From: Phycisphaerae bacterium
Lineage (GTDB): Bacteria > Planctomycetota > Phycisphaerae > UBA1845
Assembly: GCA_022072505.1 (NCBI GenBank)
Contig: JAJVHU010000006.1
Location: 1 to 50,302 of the forward strand
Length of the DNA: 50,302 bases
Direction: 5' to 3'
The first letter of the stretch is position 1. Each line of letters begins with the position of its first letter. Shown in pieces: positions 7,357 to 15,906 of the stretch. Made by a program: the position numbers and the translations under genes. The notes beneath the pieces are model-generated. The model was not told where the DNA came from. It did no database searches and saw only the letters and a program-made list of their open reading frames with translations.

Positions 7357-8565
7357 ATGGTCCGAGGAATTGCGGGGATCTGCGGGTCGCTGGCGTTGGG
7401 GTTGCTGAGCGCGGGGGCGGTCCGGGGGGCGACGAGGCCGGCGGAGGCGCCGCCGCGGACCCAGGCTTGTGTAACCGACCCGCGGGTCGCGGTGATCCAG
7501 GCAAGCCGAGTCCTGCGAGACGCGGGTCAGTTGGAGGACGCCTTTCTGCTGCTGGAGCGCGAACGCTCGCGCGGCGGTCCGGATGAAGCGCTGGATCTGG
7601 AGTATTACACCGTCAAGGAGGCTCGCGGCGAGTTGACGCCCGACGAGGCGGTTGTGCTTTCGGCGCTGAAGGCGCAGGCGCGGGCGGAGTCGGAGCTGGC
7701 GATCGGCGAGGTCCACTTGGGGCTGCTGAGGGCTCGCGCCCGTCTCGCGCAGGGGCGCGTCGATGACGCTGTCGCGGCCGCCAACGCCGCGCTGGACAAG
7801 CTTGCCGTCCTTCCGGCGGATTCGGACCGGGAAGCGCTTCGCGCGTCCCTTGATGCCGTGATGGTTCAAGCGCGTTCGCACCGGACCCCGGCGCCGGCAG
7901 GCCCGGTCCGTCGTTCGACGCCGCATGTGATGTCGGACCTGGGGACGAACGACGGAACGCCCGCTGACGGATCGCCGCCGCAGACCGCCGCGCCGAACGC
8001 CGTCGCTACGACCTCGGAACCTCCGCACCCCGCCTCCGACGCCGGTGCAAGTCTGGAGGTGGGCATCGGGCTGCGCAGCGGCCCTGTCCGCGTGGACGCC
8101 CAGTTCGCCGCGTACGAGCAATCACGCCTGGCGCGTTGGGGCGAGGATCCGGCGATCTGGAACCGGGTCGTCACGTATCCGCCGGACTGGGCGGAACTGA
8201 CCCGCATGCGCGCCGCGTGGGCGGACGGGCTGCTTTATCGCGGATCCGAGTTCGTCGGCGAGGACGGACAGACGAAATACACGGCGATCTACGACACCGC
8301 GGACCTGACGGCGGATGTTCCGCACTTCAATTCCGCGCCGGTGCTCGACCTTCACGCGATGATGCAGGCGCATGCGGACCGCGTCGCGCTGCGTCAAAGC
8401 AGCGACATCTTCACCGGGTCGGTCGCGGATCTTGCGGCGGGCATTCCGCTGCTGAGCTTCTTCGGAGGCGTGGACGAGTATCACGTTCCGCCGATGAGCA
8501 CGGGAACGCAGGTTCAGCCTCAGGACATTCAGCGGATGATCGACGAAGTGCTCCGCGAGAAATGA
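7357..8565 (+). CDS. Secreted TPR-like protein of unknown function
   Basis: 402 aa from the ATG at 7357, chosen for the GGGAGG 6 nt upstream and because it places a signal peptide (VRGIAGICGSLALGLLSAGA, cleavage after GAVRGA) at the N-terminus. Residues about 40-165 are helical and Ala/Leu/Arg-rich, with TPR-like spacing (VIQASRVLRDAGQLEDAFLL, then ARARLAQGRVDDAVAAANAA). A Pro/Thr-rich linker follows. The C-terminal domain (ADVPHFNSAPVLDLHAMMQA, GIPLLSFFGGVDEYHVPP) is not recognised. It is exported, perhaps periplasmic. It ends against a strong bidirectional hairpin. Confidence 0.7.
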   Translation: MVRGIAGICGSLALGLLSAGAVRGATRPAEAPPRTQACVTDPRVAVIQASRVLRDAGQLEDAFLLLERERSRGGPDEALDLEYYTVKEARGELTPDEAVVLSALKAQARAESELAIGEVHLGLLRARARLAQGRVDDAVAAANAALDKLAVLPADSDREALRASLDAVMVQARSHRTPAPAGPVRRSTPHVMSDLGTNDGTPADGSPPQTAAPNAVATTSEPPHPASDAGASLEVGIGLRSGPVRVDAQFAAYEQSRLARWGEDPAIWNRVVTYPPDWAELTRMRAAWADGLLYRGSEFVGEDGQTKYTAIYDTADLTADVPHFNSAPVLDLHAMMQAHADRVALRQSSDIFTGSVADLAAGIPLLSFFGGVDEYHVPPMSTGTQVQPQDIQRMIDEVLREK

Positions 8566-8605
8566 CCGCGGAGTGATACGGCTGGGGGGCACGAGGCGAA
8601 AAGCG

Positions 8606-8637
8606 GTGGGGCGGCCTGAAGGTTCAGGCCGCCCCAC
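8606..8637. terminator. Perfect 15-bp inverted repeat between convergent genes
   Basis: GTGGGGCGGCCTGAA is followed after GG by its exact reverse complement. The position, 40 bp past one stop and 67 bp before the other, fits a bidirectional terminator or attenuating hairpin. It lacks a clear T-run on either side, so it may instead be a palindromic repeat of the REP kind. Confidence 0.6.
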
Positions 8638-8703
8638 GTGCGTTAAAGCTTATCCACCGGACGCCGCGTCATCGCGTCGAGCGGGCATCGCCGGTCGCGG
8701 GCG

Positions 8704-9441
8704 TTACGGCTGCTGCTTCGTCATGTCCATCACCTGCACGCCTTCGGGCGCCTTGAAGACGAAGCGGTCCGCGGCGAGGGTCGCGCCGATCTTGATGTCG
8801 GTCGTCAATGTCGTGCTGAAGGGCTTGCCCTTGTCGTCGAGGGCGACGGCCTTGAGGTTCATGCCGGACTTCTTGCTGAAGTACATGCGCATCGCGCCGC
8901 CGCCGGGCATCGGGCTCGCGCCGGCGGACTTCGGCGTGGACTCGATGACGTAGCAGTCCTCGTCGGCGACCTTCTCGTCCGGGAGCACTTTCAATTCAGC
9001 CTGCTCCCGCAACGTCTTGAACATGCCGGTGACGTCGCCGGCGGCCTTCGGGTCGTACGCCATCTTCACCGCCGATTTCTGTCCCATCATTTCGGAAACA
9101 CTGTAGAGGAACTCGCCGTCGCAGATCATTGTGCCGACGTTGTCCATCTTCATTTCCTGCCCGCCGTAGTTGGCGGTGGTCGAGGTCTTCGACTCCGCGC
9201 GCATCAGCACCTTGTCCCCCTTGCGCATCCACTCCACGGTGGACTCGGACTTGGCGGTCGTGCGGTTGCCGTCGCCGGTGTCCATGTTCATGTCCACCGT
9301 GACCTTCGCCGTGTAACTGGTGATCTTCGCGTACGCCTCGGTCAGCTTCTTTTCGATCTCCTCGATCGTCTCGGCGCGCGACGCCCCGCCGATCAGCCCC
9401 GCGATCACCAACGCATACCCCACGGATCTTGTGCGCAACAT
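8704..9441 (-). CDS. LolA-like outer-membrane lipoprotein carrier-family protein
   Basis: 245 aa. A signal peptide (hydrophobic YALVIAGLIGGASRA, cleaved at ASRA|ET) is followed by IEEIEKKLTEAYAKITSYTA, the opening helix of LolA/LolB/RseB-fold proteins. Alternating beta strands come next (TVEWMRKGDKVLMRAE, MYFSKKSGMNLKAVALDDKG). The fold binds lipid or lipoprotein acyl chains in the periplasm. In planctomycetes such proteins are common outside the canonical Lol operon, so the exact cargo is unknown. It is a single gene with a 9-bp hairpin in its upstream region. Confidence 0.7.
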   Translation of the reverse strand: MLRTRSVGYALVIAGLIGGASRAETIEEIEKKLTEAYAKITSYTAKVTVDMNMDTGDGNRTTAKSESTVEWMRKGDKVLMRAESKTSTTANYGGQEMKMDNVGTMICDGEFLYSVSEMMGQKSAVKMAYDPKAAGDVTGMFKTLREQAELKVLPDEKVADEDCYVIESTPKSAGASPMPGGGAMRMYFSKKSGMNLKAVALDDKGKPFSTTLTTDIKIGATLAADRFVFKAPEGVQVMDMTKQQP

Positions 9442-9472
9442 TGCTGGAATCCCTGTTTTGAACCTGATTGAC

Positions 9473-9494
9473 CCGCCCGATCCCGATCGGGCGG
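9473..9494. promoter_or_regulatory. Inverted repeat upstream of the LolA-like gene
   Basis: CCGCCCGAT and ATCGGGCGG flank a 4-base centre about 32 bp upstream of the start at 9441. It could be an operator or a leader hairpin. The rest of 9442-9843 holds no gene that I can support. Confidence 0.35.
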
Positions 9495-9843
9495 AAGCGG
9501 GACATCCTAGCGAGTTCGCCTCCGAGGTGAAAGCGCCAAACCGGCGCCGGCGTCATCGTGGCGATAACGGATGCGCTGCGCAGGGAGGGGGCGAGGGGGA
9601 TCGTCTGATCGGCGGATTTACGCTTCTGCGCTTGAATTGAGCGAATCAAGTGTCTACGCTTAACGCAGAAGGGCGCCGGCCCCGCACCTTGGCGCCTCGG
9701 ATGGGGGGAGGCCAGGGGTGGGAAGAAGCATCGTTCCAGGGTTTGCACGCGGGTTCGACAGGGTCCGCCCAACACCGTTACCGGGGTTCGAGACGACCGA
9801 TCCGCAGCACGTTCAACCGCGCTGACCCGCACCGGAGCGACGC

Positions 9844-11244
9844 ATGAGCCGCGTCCTGTTCCTGCAATGCTACCGCCGACCGCCGGGCGAACCGGTCGGA
9901 CCGCGCTACGAGGCGCCCCTCGGCGTGCTCTCGGCGATGCTCAAGGCCGACGGGCACACGACTCGGCTGATGCCCGTCACGCACTTCGACGCCGCCGTGC
10001 TGGGCGCGGCGCTGAAGGAGACCTCCCCCGACGTCGTCCTCGTCTACATTGACGGAACCGCCGTCGATCTGGCGCGGAGGACGCTCGGGGCGCTGGCGGA
10101 ATCCGATCCTCCGCCGATCGTCGCCGCGGGCACGTTCGCCACGCTGATGCCCTCGACGGCGCTGAGCATGCCCGCCGTCAACGCCGTCATCGTCGGCGAG
10201 GTGGAGCAGGTCTTCCGCGGCTGGGTTCGCTCGGGCTTGAACGGAGGCGCGTCGGACGAACGCCTTCCGGGCGTCATGCTCCGCAGCGAGGGGCGTCCGG
10301 CGACCTTCCGCCCCGCCCCGTTGATCGATGACCTCGACGCGCTTCCGCCCGCGGACCGGTCGATCTTCGGATATCCGCCGTCGCACACGTGCTTCGATGT
10401 CGTGACCAGCCGGGGGTGTCCGATGCGCTGCGCCTACTGCACGAACGACGCGCTGCGCGGGCTGCACGATGATCCGCCGGGGTTCGTGCGCCGTCGATCG
10501 CCGGACCACGTTTGCGACGAGATCGACGACCTGTGCATGAACTTCCCCGAGACGCAGCGCCTGCGCTTCCCGGATCACGCCTTCGCCCTCGATTACGCCT
10601 GGCTGGAGTCGTTCGCCGACGTCTACGCCCACCGATGCGGACTGCCGTTTTCCTGTCACCTCCGCGCCAACAGCGTGGACGAGCCGACGGTGGAGGCGCT
10701 GGACGCCGCCGGATGCGACGAGGTCGAGATCGAGATCGTCAGCGGCAGCAACTTCATCCGCAACGAAATCCTCGAGATGGACACCAGCGCCCGCCAGATC
10801 GAGCGCACGTTCGAACTGCTCGCCGATCGCGGAATCCGCACGCGCAGCATCAACTATGTCGGCGTGCCTTACAGCAGCGAGATCACCGAGTCCGACACCG
10901 TCCGCCTCAACCGCCGCCTCAAACCGGATTTCGTTCAGATCCGGGTCTACTATCCGTTTCCGAACACCAAGGCGGCCGGCATCGCGGAAGAGATGGGCTG
11001 GATGAGCAACCGCGGCGAGGCGTGCTTCACGGAGGATCGAAGCGTGCTCGACATGCCGACCCTTCCGGCGAAGGCGATCGCCCGCGTCGCCCGGAGGATG
11101 TCGCAGGAGATCAACGAACCGCCGCGCCAGGGGTGGAGGGCGGCGCTGGGACGCCTGCCGATCTTCCCGGGCTGGCGCCTGTCAGATCTGCTGGGAACCT
11201 GGCTCGACCCGCGCGGAGGCGACGCCGTCGCGCCGCGGCGCTGA
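9844..11244 (+). CDS. B12-binding-domain radical SAM protein
   Basis: 466 aa. Residues 1-140 are a Rossmann-like cobalamin-binding type domain (LGVLSAMLKADGHTTRLMPV, SPDVVLVYIDG, AVIVGEVEQVF). The radical SAM core starts at about 185 with VVTSRGCPMRCAYC, the CxxxCxxC that binds the 4Fe-4S cluster and SAM. Downstream, FPDHAFALDYAWLESFADVY, then DEVEIEIVSGSNFIRNEIL, then SINYVGVPYSS follow the usual barrel strands. Members of this class methylate or rearrange unactivated carbons; the substrate cannot be told. No pathway partner is adjacent. No good ribosome binding site is visible, and the ATG at 9844 is taken because the conserved strand begins at once. Confidence 0.85.
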   Translation: MSRVLFLQCYRRPPGEPVGPRYEAPLGVLSAMLKADGHTTRLMPVTHFDAAVLGAALKETSPDVVLVYIDGTAVDLARRTLGALAESDPPPIVAAGTFATLMPSTALSMPAVNAVIVGEVEQVFRGWVRSGLNGGASDERLPGVMLRSEGRPATFRPAPLIDDLDALPPADRSIFGYPPSHTCFDVVTSRGCPMRCAYCTNDALRGLHDDPPGFVRRRSPDHVCDEIDDLCMNFPETQRLRFPDHAFALDYAWLESFADVYAHRCGLPFSCHLRANSVDEPTVEALDAAGCDEVEIEIVSGSNFIRNEILEMDTSARQIERTFELLADRGIRTRSINYVGVPYSSEITESDTVRLNRRLKPDFVQIRVYYPFPNTKAAGIAEEMGWMSNRGEACFTEDRSVLDMPTLPAKAIARVARRMSQEINEPPRQGWRAALGRLPIFPGWRLSDLLGTWLDPRGGDAVAPRR

Positions 11245-11259
11245 TCGCCCCGCCGCCGC

Positions 11260-11973
11260 TTAAAAGGCTGAAACCCCGAGATTGTACACCAGGTGCGCTC
11301 CCGCCGCCGCGCCGTAGCCCCGGTACCAGTACACCGCCCCGAGATACACGCCGGCGATCGACCGGAACAGAAACACGCGACTGCCCAGCATTCCCGCAAA
11401 GTCCGGGAGGTGGTGGTAGGCGGAGAACATCACTCCGCCGGCGACGATCGCAATCAGCGCGACCTTCCCCCGAGGCAACCGCAGCACCGCCGCGCCCAGC
11501 CCGACGACCAGCGTCACCAGCAGCACGCGGAACACGAATTCCTCATAAACCGCCGCCCCGACGCGCTGCGCGATCTGCATCGCCCAAGGCTGCGCCGCCG
11601 GACCTTCCGCGGACAGCAGCGTCACGCGGTTGATGAACCACAACGGAAGCGCCCACGCCACCGCCTCGACGTGCAGCGTCAGAACCTGCGTCGCCCCCGT
11701 CTTCCAGGGTCGTCCCCGCACCACCTGCGCCAGCAGCAGCACTCCGACCACGATGACGCCGGGCAACCACCACGCCTGCGGGGAGACGCTCCGTGAGAAG
11801 CGCCGGAAATCGCCGAACATCGCCTCGTCCGTCGGATGTACGCGCGTCACCACGGCGTGAAAGAGCAGCCACGGCAGCAGCGCGACCAGGTCCGTCAGGG
11901 GTTGAACGAAAAGACCCCGTTCCGGACCGGGCGCAGGCGGCGCGGCGGTCGAATCCGTTCGACGTGGCTGCAT
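11260..11973 (-). CDS. CPBP-family intramembrane metalloprotease
   Basis: About 237 aa, six or more hydrophobic segments. The family motifs are visible: VYEEFVFRVLL (EExxxR, motif 1) and FSAYHHLPDF (motif 2 His), followed by AGAHLVYNLGV (third motif with His and Asn). These glutamyl proteases (ABI/CPBP, Rce1 relatives) act inside the membrane; substrates in bacteria are mostly unknown. The start could be 11973 or 12000; both ATGs sit in a 10-bp inverted repeat shared with the divergent glycosylase gene. Confidence 0.85.
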   Translation of the reverse strand: MQPRRTDSTAAPPAPGPERGLFVQPLTDLVALLPWLLFHAVVTRVHPTDEAMFGDFRRFSRSVSPQAWWLPGVIVVGVLLLAQVVRGRPWKTGATQVLTLHVEAVAWALPLWFINRVTLLSAEGPAAQPWAMQIAQRVGAAVYEEFVFRVLLVTLVVGLGAAVLRLPRGKVALIAIVAGGVMFSAYHHLPDFAGMLGSRVFLFRSIAGVYLGAVYWYRGYGAAAGAHLVYNLGVSAF

Positions 11974-12001
11974 GACGGCGTTATCTTGCCCCGCCGTCAT
12001 G
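11971..12001. promoter_or_regulatory. Inverted repeat containing start codons of both divergent genes
   Basis: CATGACGGCG (11971-11980) and its exact reverse complement CGCCGTCATG (11992-12001) flank an 11-bp centre. Each arm carries an ATG on both strands, so the candidate starts of the CPBP gene (11973, 12000) and the glycosylase gene (11972, 11999) all lie inside the element. Confidence 0.6.
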
Positions 12002-12757
12002 CCGCAAGCAACACGCCGACCCGCACCGCGCCGTCGTCGCGTCAGCGCCTCGCGCCGCCGCGGTCAGACCGCTTCCAGCGAGCGCCTCACCCTCGACGGC
12101 ATGTTCAGGGGATTGAAGGACGCGCTGGGACCGCAGGGCTGGTGGCCGGTCAGCCCCGCCGCCGCCACGCCGGCCCAGGCCCGCCTCGAGATCGTGCTCG
12201 GAGCGCTGCTGACGCAGAATACGGCGTGGGAGAACGTCCGACGCGCGCTGGCTGCGCTCTACCGGGCGGAACTCGTGGACCTCGCCGCGATCGACGCGAT
12301 CGACGAACCCAGCCTCGCCGAGATCATCCGCTCCTCCGGAACCTTCCGCGTCAAGGCGCGGCGCATCAAGGCGCTGGTTCGAGCCGTTCAAGGCGAGTTC
12401 GCAGGCTCCCTCGATGCCTTGCTGGGTCTGCCCCTTCCGCAGGCGCGGACGGCGCTGCTGCGCATTCACGGCGTCGGACCCGAGACCGCCGACGCGATCC
12501 TGCTTTATGCGGGCAGGCACGCGACCTTCGTCATCGACGCGTACACCCGGCGCGTCCTCGTCCGGCACAAGCTGGCGACCCGCGACGACGGCTACGACGA
12601 TCTGCAAGCTCGTTTTCACGACGAGGTGCCCGCGAACCTCGACGTGTACCGCGAGTATCACGCGCTGATCGTCGAACTGGGCAAGCGGCATTGCCGCGCG
12701 AAGGCCCGCTGCGAAGGATGTCCGCTGGAGGGCTTTCCGCACGATCCGTCCGCGTGA
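11999..12757 (+). CDS. EndoIII/MagIII-type HhH-GPD DNA glycosylase
   Basis: About 252 aa. After an Arg-rich leader the family core begins at MFRGLKDALGPQGWWPVS, so 12101 is another possible start. ALLTQNTAWENVRRAL and LRIHGVGPETADAILLYA (helix-hairpin-helix) then VIDAYTRRVL (catalytic Asp) place it in the superfamily. The Lys of bifunctional EndoIII (GVGRKTA) is Glu here (GVGPETA), which is typical of MagIII-like alkyl-adenine glycosylases. The C-terminal cluster motif has three Cys (HCRAKARCEGCPLEG) where EndoIII has four, so the 4Fe-4S cluster may be lost or differently ligated. It acts in base excision repair; the exact lesion is not determinable. Confidence 0.8.
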   Translation: MPQATRRPAPRRRRVSASRRRGQTASSERLTLDGMFRGLKDALGPQGWWPVSPAAATPAQARLEIVLGALLTQNTAWENVRRALAALYRAELVDLAAIDAIDEPSLAEIIRSSGTFRVKARRIKALVRAVQGEFAGSLDALLGLPLPQARTALLRIHGVGPETADAILLYAGRHATFVIDAYTRRVLVRHKLATRDDGYDDLQARFHDEVPANLDVYREYHALIVELGKRHCRAKARCEGCPLEGFPHDPSA

Positions 12758-12807
12758 CGGCGCAGCGCGACGCCGGCAGTGCGCGACGCAGACGGGATCT
12801 CGCGGCG

Positions 12808-15765
12808 TCATCCGCCGCCCACGATGACATCTCCACGCCAGTCCTGCGGCGGCGGCTGCGAACGAAACCGGGCGATCCCGGCCCGGTAGAACGCGACGAC
12901 CCCGTCCGCCGGAGCCGCCTTCGCCAGCGCGGCGAGCCTGCGCTCGGCGGCATCCCAGTCCCGCCGCTGAAACGCGAGCAGCGCCTCCGCCAGCGCTTCC
13001 ACCGCGACAGCGTCGGGTTGCGAGGTTGACGCCTCGTCGAGAAGCTCGAACGCCTCAACCGGCGCGGACCGGCCTTCCACCGCCAGCAGGCCGACACCAC
13101 GGAACGAAAATGCGCCGCCCGCGCCACGGCGAGTCGCCGCGTCCACGAGCACGTGCGTCCCGAGCGCCTTGTTCGCCCGCTCGAGCCGCGCCGCGACGTT
13201 GACCGGGTCGCCGATCGACGTGTAATCCTTCTTGCGCTCCGTCCCGAAATCTCCGACCGCGGCGTCACCGGTGGCGATGCCGATGCGCAGACGCCACGCC
13301 GGCAGGTCCGGGGGCGCCGTGCTCATCCGTCGAAGGCAGGTCAGCGCCGCGCGACACGCCCGCGCCGACGCGTCCGGACAAGGCAGCAGCGGAGCGTTGA
13401 AAAAGGCAAAAACCCCGTCGCCGACGAACTTGTTCACCAGCGCTTGCTCGGCGATCAACACGTCGCTGACGGCCGCCAGATAGGGTTGCAGCCAGCGGCG
13501 CGCCCCGTCCGGACCGAGTTGCTCGCCGATCCGCGTCGAGTCCGCCAGGTCGCTGAAAAAACACGTCACGTTACGACGGACCGGCTCAAACGCGCCTTCC
13601 CGCGCCCGCGCGGCGATCCCGGCGGCGACCACCGGCGACGTGTATTGTCCGAGAACGCGCGTCAGCGCCCGCCGCGCACGTTCCTCCGTCGCCTGTCGGT
13701 ACGCAAGGACCGAAACCCACGCCGCGCCCGCCGCCGCGCACGCCGGCGCCCAACTGAACACCGTCAGATTCCACCGCAACATCAGCACCGCGACGACCGC
13801 GCACGCCGCGGCGATCAAGCCCGCGCACATCATGCTCCCGCCGATCCGCAGCCGCGCTCCCGCGATCGTCGCCAACGCGCCGGCGAGCGCAATCATCACC
13901 GACTGCGTTCCGGACGACGAAGGACGGAGGAACTGTCCGGTCAGCAGCGCGTTCAGCGCGTGCGCATGCGCCACCACGCCCGGACAACGATCGTCGACCG
14001 GCGTCGGCACAAAATCCGCGACCCCGCTTCCCACCAGCCCGACAAGGCAGATTCTCCCTTCCAGCATCGGTCGCAACTCAGACTCGAGGACGGCGATCTG
14101 CCCGCGAACGCTCGCCTGCCCCTCCTCGTAAGAACGACCGCCTTCCGGCGTGAAGTGCGCCTCAAACGCTTCCACTTCGACGCACTCAGGCGGCGCCTCG
14201 ACCCCGGCGCCTTCTTTAAGACAGGACGGCCGGATCATGTCCAGCCACTCCAGTGCCCGCGATTCCACGTCGGACATCTCCGCCGTCAACGCGGCGATCC
14301 GCCCGTCGATCCGCTCTCGCTCGTCCCGGGAACCTGCCAGCCTGCTTTCCCGCCGGAGCGCATTACGCTCTCGAACGCGCGCCGCATAATCCGCGAAGAC
14401 CGCCGGCGTGCCTCGCGTCGCAGCCTCGGTGACTTTCGAAAGCATCCACTGCCGACGCACCTCGTTCGCTTCCAACGCCTCCCGGCGGTCCGCCCAGCGC
14501 AGGACGCTCATCGCCGGAAGCTGCTGAAACGTGTTCTCCCAGCGATGGGGCGCGCCGGAACGCCCGGGCGCCGCCCAGGGGATCAGCGCCTCGCCTCCGG
14601 ATGCCAGCGGAATCCGCAAGGCGTCGTCCGCTTCGCCCGGCGCGACGTCGCCGCAGCGTGGCAACACCAGCGATCCGCGCTCAATTCGCGCTTGCGCCAG
14701 GTCAAGCCCGCACACCCGCGCCGCCGCCTGCAAGGAAAGCGCCGCGATCAGCCGATCCTCCGAGACAGTCACAAGAGGGATGCTGCGCAGGACAGGGTCC
14801 ACGCCCCGAGGATGAACGACGACCACGCCTCCCGCATCCCGCGCCGCGTCCGCCAGCACCGGAATCGGCGGCGCCAGTTCGCCAAGATGAGGCGCGACGC
14901 CGAGCACGGACGCATGCGCCGCCGGCCACCGGGTCAGCAACCGCCGCTTCGCCGTCTCACGCTCAAAAGCCCGGCGCAATTCGTCCGCATCCGCCGAAAC
15001 CACGTTCTCAGGGGCAGAACCCGGCGCCGACGCAAGAAACTCCGAAAGCCCGCCTTGCGGCTCGCGGTCCAGGAAAGCTTCGCAGAGGCGCCGTGCGGCG
15101 AGTTTCTTCGCTTCCGCAACCGGAAACGGCGCGCCCCCGCGCCAGCCCGTCACGCGTTCCAGATCCTCCTGCGCGAGCGAGAAGTCACCGATCAGAGCGT
15201 CCGCCGCCGCCACAACGATCGCTTGTCTCGCCGCGCCCTCCGGCGTTTCCCGGAGCGTCCGCTCCGCGGTCTCGGCGCGCACCCCGATGATCACGTTGCC
15301 CGCTCGGCGCATCGCCGCCGCAAGCTCAAGGTCGTCAGGAATGATCGCCCCGCTGACCTCAAGCTCCGCAAAGTTGTCCGTCGATTTCGGATCAACAACC
15401 GTCGGAGGCTCGACCCGGAGTTTCTGCGGCGTCGTGAACGTCAGATCCAGCACGATCGCCCCCGCGCCGTGGGCGGAAAGGGCGTCGATCAACCCGGCCA
15501 GCGTCCGCCGGGGCCACGGCCACCGCTCGACGCGCTCCAGGGTCGCGTCGTCGATCCCCACCACGACGATCCGCGGATCAGCCTCAACCGCACACCCCGC
15601 ACGCATCAGCGCGTCGTACCCCGCGGCATCCAGCCGATCCAGCGCGCCCGACGCATGAAGCAGAACACCGACCAGCGTCGCCGCTCCGCCCACCGCCCAC
15701 GCTCCGACGCGCGACGCTCCCGCACGCCGTTCCGCCGGTTCCGTCGATCGAAGTGCGCGCGACAA
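12808..15765 (-). CDS. CHASE2-domain adenylate/guanylate cyclase
   Basis: 985 aa membrane sensor. One N-terminal membrane helix (GAWAVGGAATLVGVLLHASG, about 21-40) leads to a very long extracytoplasmic CHASE2 domain (from DPRIVVVGIDDATLERVERW; GPGLVGSGVADFVPTPVDDR-like end near 590-620). Two or three membrane helices follow (about 640-715), then a class III cyclase domain (about 730-900). FFSDLADST and FVGDGVFAFF carry the two metal-binding Asp, and KKDYTSIGDPVNVAARLE carries the base-recognition region. It should make cAMP (or cGMP) in response to an unknown periplasmic signal. No partner gene adjoins; it converges with the glycosylase gene. Start 15765 is the first Met of the frame with the membrane helix. 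Confidence 0.9.
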   Translation of the reverse strand: MSRALRSTEPAERRAGASRVGAWAVGGAATLVGVLLHASGALDRLDAAGYDALMRAGCAVEADPRIVVVGIDDATLERVERWPWPRRTLAGLIDALSAHGAGAIVLDLTFTTPQKLRVEPPTVVDPKSTDNFAELEVSGAIIPDDLELAAAMRRAGNVIIGVRAETAERTLRETPEGAARQAIVVAAADALIGDFSLAQEDLERVTGWRGGAPFPVAEAKKLAARRLCEAFLDREPQGGLSEFLASAPGSAPENVVSADADELRRAFERETAKRRLLTRWPAAHASVLGVAPHLGELAPPIPVLADAARDAGGVVVVHPRGVDPVLRSIPLVTVSEDRLIAALSLQAAARVCGLDLAQARIERGSLVLPRCGDVAPGEADDALRIPLASGGEALIPWAAPGRSGAPHRWENTFQQLPAMSVLRWADRREALEANEVRRQWMLSKVTEAATRGTPAVFADYAARVRERNALRRESRLAGSRDERERIDGRIAALTAEMSDVESRALEWLDMIRPSCLKEGAGVEAPPECVEVEAFEAHFTPEGGRSYEEGQASVRGQIAVLESELRPMLEGRICLVGLVGSGVADFVPTPVDDRCPGVVAHAHALNALLTGQFLRPSSSGTQSVMIALAGALATIAGARLRIGGSMMCAGLIAAACAVVAVLMLRWNLTVFSWAPACAAAGAAWVSVLAYRQATEERARRALTRVLGQYTSPVVAAGIAARAREGAFEPVRRNVTCFFSDLADSTRIGEQLGPDGARRWLQPYLAAVSDVLIAEQALVNKFVGDGVFAFFNAPLLPCPDASARACRAALTCLRRMSTAPPDLPAWRLRIGIATGDAAVGDFGTERKKDYTSIGDPVNVAARLERANKALGTHVLVDAATRRGAGGAFSFRGVGLLAVEGRSAPVEAFELLDEASTSQPDAVAVEALAEALLAFQRRDWDAAERRLAALAKAAPADGVVAFYRAGIARFRSQPPPQDWRGDVIVGGG

Positions 15766-15793
15766 CCTTTGCCTCCGCAGACGCCGGTTTCGA

Positions 15794-15838
15794 CAAAAAA
15801 ACCGCGGGAAGGACCGGACAGCCCGATCCCTCCCGCGT
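15794..15838 (-). terminator. Rho-independent terminator of the beta-propeller gene
   Basis: On the minus strand CGCGGGAGGGA pairs with TCCTTCCCGCG (15803-15837, one G-T pair), followed by a run of seven T. It lies about 70 bp past the stop at 15907 and before the CHASE2 cyclase start. Confidence 0.75.
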
Positions 15839-15906
15839 TTATCGCATCCGGCGCGAACGCGGACAAGCCGCTTGCCGCGCCGGTGAAACCCAACCCGCCC
15901 GGAGCG

